Of a stretch of 64,000 nucleotides of DNA, positions 37,116-45,534 are shown one piece after another (position 1 is the stretch's first letter; each line of letters begins with the position of its first letter). Below the pieces are notes generated by a model. The model saw nothing but the letters and a program-made list of their open reading frames with translations. It did no database searches and was not told the DNA's origin. The stretch comes from Caballeronia glebae. GTDB taxonomy: Bacteria; Pseudomonadota; Gammaproteobacteria; Burkholderiales; Burkholderiaceae. The translations under genes were made by a program, and so were the position numbers. The stretch covers positions 1 to 64,000 of the forward strand of contig NZ_FCOJ02000002.1 in assembly GCF_001545035.1 (NCBI RefSeq), in the 5' to 3' direction.

Positions 37116-38903
37116 ATGGGACAGTACGCCGCCCCCCTTCGCGACATGCAATTCGTGCTGCACGAAGTGCTGAACGTCGAAGCCGAATTGAAGAGCATGC
37201 CGAAGCATGCCGATCTCGACGCCGACACCATCAATCAAGTGCTCGAAGAAGCGGGCAAATTCTGCTCCGAAGTCGTGTTTCCGCTCAATCAGAGCGGCGA
37301 CCGCGAAGGCTGCACTTACGAGGGCGATGGCGTCGTGAAGACGCCCGCCGGCTTCAAAGAGGCTTACCGCCAGTACATCGATGCGGGATGGCCGGCGCTC
37401 GGATGCGATCCCGAGTACGGCGGACAGGGCTTGCCAGCGTTCGTGAACAACGCGCTTTACGAAATGCTCAACTCGGCGAATCAGGCCTGGACGATGTATC
37501 CGGGCTTGTCGCACGGCGCGTACGAATGCCTGCACGCGCACGGCACGCCGGAACAGAAGTCGACGTATCTCTCGAAACTCGTCTCGGGCGAGTGGACCGG
37601 CACGATGTGCCTCACGGAGCCGCATTGCGGAACGGACCTCGGCATTCTGCGCACGAAGGCCGAGCCGAATCCCGACGGCTCCTACGCGCTCACCGGAATG
37701 AAGATCTTCATTTCGAGCGGCGAGCACGACATGGCCGAGAACATCGTTCATCTGGTGCTCGCGCGTTTGCCGGGCGCGCCGATGGGCACGAAGGGCATCT
37801 CGCTCTTCATCGTGCCGAAGTTCGTGCCCGATGCGAACGGCGCGATCGGCGCGCGCAACGACGTCAAGTGCGGCTCGATCGAGCACAAGATGGGCATCCA
37901 CGGCAATGCGACCTGCGTGATCAATCTAGACGGCGCGAAGGGCTGGCTCGTCGGCGAGGCGAACAAGGGCTTGAACGCCATGTTCGTGATGATGAACGCG
38001 GCGCGTCTGGGCGTCGGCATGCAGGGTCTCGGGCTGACTGAAGTCGCGTATCAGAATTCGCTCGTGTACGCGAAGGAGCGGCTGCAGATGCGCTCGCTCA
38101 CCGGACCGAAGGCGCCGGAGAAGGCCGCCGATCCGATCATCGTGCATCCGGATGTGCGCCGCATGCTGCTCACGCAGAAGGCGTATGCCGAAGCCGGCCG
38201 CGCGTTCACGTACTGGGCGGCTTTGAATATCGACAAGGAGCTGTCGCACGCGGATGAGGCCGTGCGCGCCGAAGCCGCCGACTTCGTCGCGCTGCTGACG
38301 CCGGTCATCAAGGCCTTCCTGACGGACAACGCGTTCGAAGGCGCCAACATGGGGATGCAGATCTATGGCGGGCACGGCTTCATCTCCGAATGGGGCATGG
38401 AGCAGTACGTTCGCGATGCGCGCATCAACATGATCTACGAGGGCACGAATTCCATTCAGGCGCTCGATCTGCTTGGCCGCAAGATTCTCGGCGACATGGG
38501 CGCGAAGCTTAAGCGCTTCGGCAAGCTGGTTTCCGACTTCGTCGAGCAGGAAGGCGTGAAGCCGGAGATGCAGGAGTTCATCAATCCGCTCGCGGATATC
38601 GGCGAGAAGGTGCAGAAGCTCACGATGGAGATCGGCATGAAGGCCATGCAGAATCCCGATGAAGTGGGCGCGGCGGCGGTGCCGTATCTGCGTACCGTGG
38701 GGCATCTCGTGTTCTCGTACTTTTGGGCGCGTATGGCGCGTGTCGCTCTGGATCGTGCCGATTCTGGCGATGCGTTCTATAAGGCCAAGCTGGCCACCGC
38801 GCGGTTTTATTTCGCCAAGCTGCTGCCCGAGACCGCTTCGACGATTCGTGCCGCTCGTGCCGGAGCCAAGCCTATGATGGATTACGACGAAGCGTTGTTC
38901 TGA
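37116..38903 (+). CDS. Acyl-CoA dehydrogenase (long, DmdC/AcdC-like with C-terminal extension)
   Basis: A 595-residue FAD-dependent acyl-CoA dehydrogenase. It has the extra N-terminal domain (about 1-75, YAAPLRDMQFVLHEVL), the central fold with MCLTEPHCGTDLG (about 165) and the KIFISSGEHD strand, the C-terminal helical domain with MQIYGGHGFISEWGMEQYVRDARINMIYEGTNSIQALDLLGRKI (read in parts, about 410-455; the Glu of YEGT is the usual catalytic base), and a C-terminal acyl-CoA dehydrogenase extension (about 470-590). This subgroup includes 3-methylthiopropanoyl-CoA dehydrogenase DmdC and broad acyl-CoA enzymes. With the downstream genes a fatty-acid role is more likely. Probably under control of the adjacent TetR gene. 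Confidence 0.92.
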   Translation: MGQYAAPLRDMQFVLHEVLNVEAELKSMPKHADLDADTINQVLEEAGKFCSEVVFPLNQSGDREGCTYEGDGVVKTPAGFKEAYRQYIDAGWPALGCDPEYGGQGLPAFVNNALYEMLNSANQAWTMYPGLSHGAYECLHAHGTPEQKSTYLSKLVSGEWTGTMCLTEPHCGTDLGILRTKAEPNPDGSYALTGMKIFISSGEHDMAENIVHLVLARLPGAPMGTKGISLFIVPKFVPDANGAIGARNDVKCGSIEHKMGIHGNATCVINLDGAKGWLVGEANKGLNAMFVMMNAARLGVGMQGLGLTEVAYQNSLVYAKERLQMRSLTGPKAPEKAADPIIVHPDVRRMLLTQKAYAEAGRAFTYWAALNIDKELSHADEAVRAEAADFVALLTPVIKAFLTDNAFEGANMGMQIYGGHGFISEWGMEQYVRDARINMIYEGTNSIQALDLLGRKILGDMGAKLKRFGKLVSDFVEQEGVKPEMQEFINPLADIGEKVQKLTMEIGMKAMQNPDEVGAAAVPYLRTVGHLVFSYFWARMARVALDRADSGDAFYKAKLATARFYFAKLLPETASTIRAARAGAKPMMDYDEALF

Positions 38904-38960
38904 TCTTGGGTTGGGCCTTTCGCCGGATTCCGTTTTCGTGTCGGTCTATTGGCGCTGCCC

Positions 38961-39267
38961 CTGTGCGGGGCGGCAGTCACTTTCTTTGCAGCAGCAAAGA
39001 AAGTAACCAAAGAAAGCAGCTCGTCACGCCCGCGGTCATACGCACGTTGGCCACTTTTCTCGTTCAAGGCGGCACTCGCCTAAGTGTCGCCCTCATAGGA
39101 ATTACCGGGCTTGGCTCGCGCACGGTCTGACAAGCTAGTCGTTTTAGCGCGCCGGTTCAGCACCAAACAGCTTCGGCACAGCGCTACGCGCTGCCGCCGG
39201 GTATGCAAGGGAAACCGGCCTTCGGCAATTGCTTCTAGCCAAAGAATGTGACTGCCGTTCCGCACAG
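38961..39267. repeat. MITE-like element with 28-bp terminal inverted repeats
   Basis: The left end (38961-38988, CTGTGCGGGGCGGCAGTCAC onward) and right end (39240-39267) are inverted copies matching at 25 of 28 positions. Inside are two strong hairpins: an 11-bp perfect stem ACTTTCTTTGC/GCAAAGAAAGT (38979-39004) and a 9-bp stem GGCGGCACT/AGTGTCGCC with one mismatch (39068-39091). There is no coding capacity for a transposase and no obvious target-site duplication at the flanks. The ACTTTCTTTGC motif is familiar from dispersed intergenic repeats in Paraburkholderia and Caballeronia. It fills most of the 466-base gap between acyl-CoA dehydrogenase and the bifunctional beta-oxidation gene. Confidence 0.75.
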
Positions 39268-39369
39268 CGCAAACAGATCGACACGGACACCGGATTTCAT
39301 GAACGAAAGCCCAAGTAATCGAATTAGCGCACTAACAAAACGCACCAATTGAACCCCGGAGGCTTAACC

Positions 39370-41799
39370 GTGAGCACCCTCAACATTCGCAAAGTCGCCG
39401 TGCTCGGCGCGGGCGTGATGGGCGCGCAAATCGCCGCGCATCTGATCAACGCGCGCGTGCCCGTCCTGCTCTTCGATCTTCCCGCGAAGGAAGGCCCGAA
39501 GAACGGTATCGCGCTCAAGGCCATCGAGAACCTGAAGAAGCTGTCGCCCGCGCCGTTCGGCGTGAAGGACGACGCGCAATTCATCGAGCCAGCGAATTAC
39601 GACGACGACATCGAGAAGCTGAAGGAATGCGATCTCGTGATCGAAGCCATCGCCGAGCGCATGGACTGGAAGCACGATCTCTACAAGAAGGTATCGCCGC
39701 ACATCGCGCCGCATGCGATCTTCGCGAGCAACACGTCGGGCCTGTCGATCACGGAATTGTCGAACGGCTTCTCCGATGAACTGAAGGCGCGTTTCTGCGG
39801 CGTGCACTTCTTTAATCCGCCGCGCTACATGCATCTGGTCGAGCTGATCCCGACCGAATCCACGAAGCCCGAAATCCTCGATCAACTCGAAACGTTCCTG
39901 ACGAGCGTGATCGGCAAGGGCGTCGTGCGCGCGAAAGATACGCCGAACTTCATCGCGAACCGCGTCGGCGTGTTCTCGATTCTCGCGGTGATCGCGGAAG
40001 CCGAAAAGTTCGGCCTGCGCTTCGACGAGGTCGACGATCTCACCGGTTCGCGCCTCGGCCGTGCAAAGTCGGCGACGTTCCGCACGGCGGATGTCGTCGG
40101 TCTCGACACGATGGCGCACGTCATCAAAACGATGCAGGACAACCTGCCCGACGATCCGTTCTTCGCCGTCTACAAGACGCCGCCGGTGCTCGAAGCCTTG
40201 GTCAAGAACGGCGCGCTCGGCCAGAAGACGGGCGCCGGTTTCTACCGCAAGGAAGGCCGCGCGATCAAGGTTCTCGATCCGAAGACGGCTTCTTATGTCG
40301 ATGGCGGCGCAAAAGCCGACGAGCTCATCGGCCGCATTCTGAAGCGTGCGCCGGCCGAGCGTTTCAAGCTGCTGCGCGAAACGGACAACAAGCAGGCGCA
40401 GTTCCTCTGGGCGATCTTCCGCGACGTGTTCCATTACATCGCGGTGCATCTGGAATCGATCGCGGACAACGCGCGCGATGTCGATCTCGCGATTCGCTGG
40501 GGCTTCGGCTGGAATCAGGGACCGTTCGAAAGCTGGCAGGCGGCGGGCTGGCAGCAGATCGCGAAGTGGGTTCAGGAAGATATCGATGCGGGCCGTGCGC
40601 TCTCGAACGCGCCGCTGCCCGCGTGGGTGCTCGACGGCCCGGTCGCCGAGAAGAACGGCGTGCACACGAACGAAGGCTCGTGGTCGCCTTCCGCTCACCG
40701 TTTCGAACCGCGCTCGAAGCTGCCCGTCTACAACAAGCAGGTTTTCCGCGCGCCGCTCGAAGGCGTCACCGGCGCCGATCCGAAGACCTTCGGCAAGACG
40801 CTCTTCGAAACCGAGAACGTGCGCGCGTGGCTCGATGACGATCAAGGCGACGTCGTGATCGTCTCGTTCAAGTCGAAGATGAACACCATCGGCCCGGGCG
40901 TGATCGACGGCCTCACGCAAGCCATCGAACTCGCGGAGAAGGCATATCGCGGCGTCGTGATCTGGCAGCCGACTTCGCTGCAACTCGGCGCGCCGGGCGG
41001 CCCGTTCTCGGCGGGCGCCAATCTCGAAGAAGCAATGCCCGCCTTCATGATGGGCGGCGCGAAGGGCATCGAGCCGTTCGTGAAGAAGTTTCAGCAAGGC
41101 ATGATGCGCGTGAAGTACGCGAGCGTACCCGTGGTGTCGGCGGTATCGGGCATCGCGCTCGGCGGCGGCTGCGAGTTGCTGCTGCATTCGGCGAAACGCG
41201 TCGTGCATGTCGAGAGCTATATCGGTCTCGTGGAAGTGGGCGTCGGTCTCGTGCCGGCGGGCGGCGGCCTGAAGGAAGCGGCGTTGCGCGCGGCGGAAGC
41301 GGCGAGCGCCGTCAACGCAACCAGCGATCTGCTCAAGTTCCTGCAGAAGTCCTTCGAAAACGCGGCGATGGCGAAAGTCTCGTCCTCCGCATTCGATGCC
41401 CGCGCGATGGGCTATCTGAAGCCGACCGACACGATCGTCTTCAACGTGCACGAGTTGCTCGACATCGCGAAGAACGAAGCGCGCGCGTTGAGCGCATCGG
41501 GTTATCGTCCGCCGCTGCGCGTGAAGCAGGTGCCGGTCGCGGGCCGCTCGGCTATCGCGACGATCAAGGCGTCGCTCGTCAACATGCGCGACGGGCGCTT
41601 CATCAGCGATCACGATTTTCTGATTGCGAGCCGTATCGCGGAAGCAGTCTGCGGCGGCGATATCGAGGCAGGCAGTCTCGTCGACGAGGAATGGCTGCTG
41701 GCGCTGGAGCGGCGCGCGTTCGTCGAACTGCTCGGCACGCAGAAGACGCAAGAGCGAATCATGGGCATGTTGCAGACCGGCAAGCCGGTTCGCAACTAA
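39370..41799 (+). CDS. Bifunctional 3-hydroxyacyl-CoA dehydrogenase / enoyl-CoA hydratase (FadN-like)
   Basis: An 809-residue beta-oxidation enzyme. The dehydrogenase part comes first: Rossmann motif VAVLGAGVMGAQIAAHLI (about 8-25) and the 3HCDH signature near 185-200 (DTPNFIANRVGVF), then a second 3HCDH domain to about 420, and a crotonase-fold hydratase domain at about 480-680 with the oxyanion segment GGPFSAGANLEE and GIALGGGCELLLH. This order is the FadN arrangement, reversed relative to FadB/FadJ. GTG 39370 is chosen because GGAGG lies eight bases upstream. A thiolase gene follows after 28 bases, completing the spiral. The promoter must lie in or next to the repeat element upstream. Confidence 0.92.
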   Translation: MSTLNIRKVAVLGAGVMGAQIAAHLINARVPVLLFDLPAKEGPKNGIALKAIENLKKLSPAPFGVKDDAQFIEPANYDDDIEKLKECDLVIEAIAERMDWKHDLYKKVSPHIAPHAIFASNTSGLSITELSNGFSDELKARFCGVHFFNPPRYMHLVELIPTESTKPEILDQLETFLTSVIGKGVVRAKDTPNFIANRVGVFSILAVIAEAEKFGLRFDEVDDLTGSRLGRAKSATFRTADVVGLDTMAHVIKTMQDNLPDDPFFAVYKTPPVLEALVKNGALGQKTGAGFYRKEGRAIKVLDPKTASYVDGGAKADELIGRILKRAPAERFKLLRETDNKQAQFLWAIFRDVFHYIAVHLESIADNARDVDLAIRWGFGWNQGPFESWQAAGWQQIAKWVQEDIDAGRALSNAPLPAWVLDGPVAEKNGVHTNEGSWSPSAHRFEPRSKLPVYNKQVFRAPLEGVTGADPKTFGKTLFETENVRAWLDDDQGDVVIVSFKSKMNTIGPGVIDGLTQAIELAEKAYRGVVIWQPTSLQLGAPGGPFSAGANLEEAMPAFMMGGAKGIEPFVKKFQQGMMRVKYASVPVVSAVSGIALGGGCELLLHSAKRVVHVESYIGLVEVGVGLVPAGGGLKEAALRAAEAASAVNATSDLLKFLQKSFENAAMAKVSSSAFDARAMGYLKPTDTIVFNVHELLDIAKNEARALSASGYRPPLRVKQVPVAGRSAIATIKASLVNMRDGRFISDHDFLIASRIAEAVCGGDIEAGSLVDEEWLLALERRAFVELLGTQKTQERIMGMLQTGKPVRN

Positions 41800-41827
41800 G
41801 GCGCGCGACATATTGGAGCTGCAAAAC

Positions 41828-43027
<1,200 letters not shown>

Positions 43028-43082
43028 TCCCGGATGGTCCGCGCGCGTCGTCGCTCGCGGACCGCCACGAAGGAGACAGCGG

Positions 43083-43847
43083 ATGGACATTCAGATCGAA
43101 CGCGCGGACGGCGTGCTGAGCATCGTGCTCAATCGTCCGGAGAAGAAGAACGCGATCACCGCGGCGATGTATCAGGAAATGGCCGACGGCCTCTACGAAG
43201 CCGAGATGGACCCGACCGTGCGCGCGGTGCTGATCCGCGCGAACGGCACGACGTTTTCCGCCGGCAACGATCTTGACGACTTCCTGAACGCTCCGCCGAC
43301 GGGAATCGACGCGCCCGTGTTTCAGTTCCTGCGGCGCATCAGCGGTTTTCCGAAGCCGATCGTCGCGGCGGTGACGGGCGCGGCGGTCGGCATCGGCACG
43401 ACGATGCTTTTGCATTGCGACATCGTCTACGCGAGTCCGGCCGCGAAGTTTTCGCTGCCGTTCTCGCAGCTCGGCTTGTGTCCAGAAGCGGCGTCGAGTC
43501 TTTTGCTGCCGCGCACGGCGGGCTATCAGCGCGCGGCGGAAAAGCTCTTGCTCGGCGAAGCGTTCGATGTGAACGAAGCGATCGGCATGGGTTTCGTCAA
43601 CGGCGCGATCGATGCCGCCGAACTCGACGGCTACGCGTTCGAGAAAGCGAAACGGCTGGCGTTGCTGCCGGCGTCGTCGCTGCGCGTGACCAAGTCGCTC
43701 ATGAAGGGCGGGCAGGCGCATGAAGTGAGCGCGCGCATGGAAGACGAAGCCGCGCACTTCGCGCGGTTGCTCGTCGGGCCCGAAGCGCGCGAAGCGTTCC
43801 AGGCGTTCTTCGAGAAGCGCAAGCCGGACTTCAGCAAGTTCGCTTAG
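43083..43847 (+). CDS. Enoyl-CoA hydratase/isomerase family protein
   Basis: A 254-residue crotonase-fold enzyme. The CoA-binding and oxyanion loops appear as RANGTTFSAGNDLDDFL (about 55-72) and VTGAAVGIGTTMLLHCDIVYASPAAKFSLPF (about 97-127, in parts), where the second loop has GIGTT, and the position of one hydratase Glu is occupied by Pro-Glu-Ala-Ala (LCPEAASSLLLPR). The remaining catalytic residues fit an isomerase or hydratase acting on enoyl-CoA; the exact reaction is unclear. GAAGGAGA upstream supports the ATG. It ends the beta-oxidation unit and is convergent with fdhD. Confidence 0.88.
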   Translation: MDIQIERADGVLSIVLNRPEKKNAITAAMYQEMADGLYEAEMDPTVRAVLIRANGTTFSAGNDLDDFLNAPPTGIDAPVFQFLRRISGFPKPIVAAVTGAAVGIGTTMLLHCDIVYASPAAKFSLPFSQLGLCPEAASSLLLPRTAGYQRAAEKLLLGEAFDVNEAIGMGFVNGAIDAAELDGYAFEKAKRLALLPASSLRVTKSLMKGGQAHEVSARMEDEAAHFARLLVGPEAREAFQAFFEKRKPDFSKFA

Positions 43848-43853
43848 CGCGCA

Positions 43854-44681
43854 TCATTGGACGTCGTATTCGACGAAGCTGTTCTCGCGCGCGAAGCTGA
43901 CGAGCCGCAAGCCCGCCTGCTTCGCGATCGAGATGGCGAGCGACGTCGGTGCGGAGATCGTCGCGATCATCGGCACGCCCACGCGCGCCGATTTGCGCAC
44001 GAGTTCATAGCTTGCGCGGCTCGACAGGAACACGAAACCTTGCGTCGCGTCTTCGCGACGCAGGATCAACTGGCCGATGAGCTTGTCGAGCGCGTTGTGT
44101 CGCCCGACATCTTCGAAGGCGTAGCGCACGGCGCCGGTTTCGTCGCACCACGCGGCGGCGTGCAGGCCGCCCGTCAGCTTGGTCAATTTTTGATGCGCGG
44201 GCAATTCGCGCGCGGCGCGTTCGATTGCATCGGGCGCGAGGCGCGCGAGAAAGCCCGAGTCCGGCACCTGTTCGGGTTCAAGATCGAGCAGTTCGATGCT
44301 TTCGATGCCGCACACGCCGCATCCGGTGCGCCCGGCGAGCGCGCGCCGCTTGCCCTTCAGCGACATGAACGCCTCCTGCACGACCTGCAAATGCACTTCG
44401 GCATGCGGCAACGCGACGCCGTCGTCGCGAAAATAAACCTCGATGTCGTGGATGTCGCTGCCGCGCGCGACGATGCCTTCCGTCAGCGAAAAGCCCACGG
44501 CGAAGGCTTCGAGATCGCGCGGCGTACACATCATGACCGCGTGCGAGATGCCGTTGTACACGAGTGCGACGGGCCATTCCTGTCCGACGTTGTCAGCGGC
44601 GATCGTGCTTTCGTTCTTGCGATGCCTGCGCACCTGGCGTTCGACGAAGCCAGGTTGATCATCGGTTTCTAGTTGATTCAC
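43854..44681 (-). CDS. fdhD: Formate dehydrogenase accessory sulfurtransferase FdhD
   Basis: A 275-residue sulfurtransferase that transfers sulfur from IscS to the molybdenum cofactor before its insertion into formate dehydrogenase. The catalytic pair C121 and C124 is present in RTGCGVCGIESIE, at the same numbers as in E. coli FdhD. The YNGISHAVMMCTPRDLEAFAVGFSLTEGI segment (in parts, about 42-70) and the EDVGRHNALDKLIG motif (about 190) are family signatures. No formate dehydrogenase structural gene is in the window. It is divergent from a nitrate-reductase-associated-protein gene. Confidence 0.95.
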   Translation of the reverse strand: MNQLETDDQPGFVERQVRRHRKNESTIAADNVGQEWPVALVYNGISHAVMMCTPRDLEAFAVGFSLTEGIVARGSDIHDIEVYFRDDGVALPHAEVHLQVVQEAFMSLKGKRRALAGRTGCGVCGIESIELLDLEPEQVPDSGFLARLAPDAIERAARELPAHQKLTKLTGGLHAAAWCDETGAVRYAFEDVGRHNALDKLIGQLILRREDATQGFVFLSSRASYELVRKSARVGVPMIATISAPTSLAISIAKQAGLRLVSFARENSFVEYDVQ

Positions 44682-44743
44682 TTCAATGCTCCTGACCGCT
44701 CACTTCGAGTAAAGTCGGGTATATGACTTGCTGCCAATCGTTA

Positions 44744-44771
44744 CTGTTCGCACGCAACGCGACGCGAACAG
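44744..44771. promoter_or_regulatory. CTGTTCGC-N12-GCGAACAG inverted repeat
   Basis: Perfect 8-bp arms spaced by 12 bases in the 190-base divergent gap between fdhD and the nitrate-reductase-associated-protein gene. Centre-to-centre spacing of the arms is two helical turns (20 bp), as expected for a dimeric regulator. A TACAAT -10-like hexamer for the rightward gene lies at 44810-44815. Confidence 0.5.
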
Positions 44772-44871
44772 CGGCTAGATTGCAATGGTTCCAGCCAGAT
44801 CCAAGGCCCTACAATAACTTAAGCGGGCGATGCGCGTCGCGCACGCCTCTTTAATCCAACGAGGCTTCGCC

Positions 44872-45351
44872 ATGGGACTTTACGACGCCGCGCGTCTCTT
44901 CGGATTCGAAGTCGAATCCTCTGACAATCTGCGCTTCATCCCGCTTGCCGTGCGCTTCAATCTCGACCGCTTCGGCATGCGTATCTCGCTCGACGAGTGG
45001 CAGCAGCTTCCTTACGAGGATCGCGCGTTGCTGGCGCGCTTTCCGATCGAGGAAGAGGCCGAGCTCGAAAAGAACTTCGACCTCGCGCTCGAAGAGATGA
45101 TGAAGACGCACGCCAACGCCGCGCCCGAGAAAATCGAACGCGATCCCGATCCGGTCTGGATGCACGCCGACGCCGTGCCCGAAACCGTGATCCGTCAGAG
45201 CAGCCTTTCCGGGGTCAGCGCGCCGAGTCTCGATCGCTGGGGCAAGCTCGACCGCTTTCAGCGTTACGCACTCGCGAAGCTCTCGCGCAACACGGACAAG
45301 GTCAATCACGACTTCCTGCCCGCGATGAAAGAGTTCGGACTCGCTGAGTGA
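44872..45351 (+). CDS. Nitrate reductase associated protein homologue
   Basis: A 159-residue soluble protein matching the small Nitr_red_assoc family first noted beside assimilatory nitrate reductase in cyanobacteria. The matching core is FGFEVESSDNLRFIPLAVRFNLDRFGMRISLDEWQQLP (in parts, about 9-46), including the invariant-looking IPL-VR-LD pattern. No cysteine motif, membrane helix or known catalytic site is visible. The C-terminal part (about 100-159) is specific to this lineage. The ATG has an ACGAGG upstream; an in-frame ATG at 44830 is less likely. Beside fdhD it could support molybdoenzyme function, but that is inference. Confidence 0.7.
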   Translation: MGLYDAARLFGFEVESSDNLRFIPLAVRFNLDRFGMRISLDEWQQLPYEDRALLARFPIEEEAELEKNFDLALEEMMKTHANAAPEKIERDPDPVWMHADAVPETVIRQSSLSGVSAPSLDRWGKLDRFQRYALAKLSRNTDKVNHDFLPAMKEFGLAE

Positions 45352-45432
45352 GCGGGCGGCTCGCAAACGTTAAGCGGGCGCTTTAGTCAGTTTATTTGCG
45401 GGCCAACCCTAAATGTAGGGCGAGCGGTGCCG

Positions 45433-45453
45433 TTAATGGGCGTTATCCATTAA
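45433..45453. promoter_or_regulatory. TTAATGG-N7-CCATTAA inverted repeat
   Basis: Perfect 7-bp arms, 7-base spacer, 82 bases upstream of the GGDEF-EAL gene start. A smaller CCCTA-AATG-TAGGG hairpin lies at 45407-45420. Neither is followed by a T-run. The AT-rich arms stand out from the GC-rich surroundings. Confidence 0.45.
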
Positions 45454-45534
45454 TCGGGCGTGGAGCCGTTTGCCACGCCGCGCATTGTTCTCGATGTGCG
45501 TCCGGCGCGCATCAAAGGGATAAGCCCGCTCTTC

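Noticed and set aside
38979-39004. ACTTTCTTTGC hairpin as a terminator for acyl-CoA dehydrogenase
   Set aside because: No T-run follows the stem, and it is part of a larger element bounded by inverted repeats.
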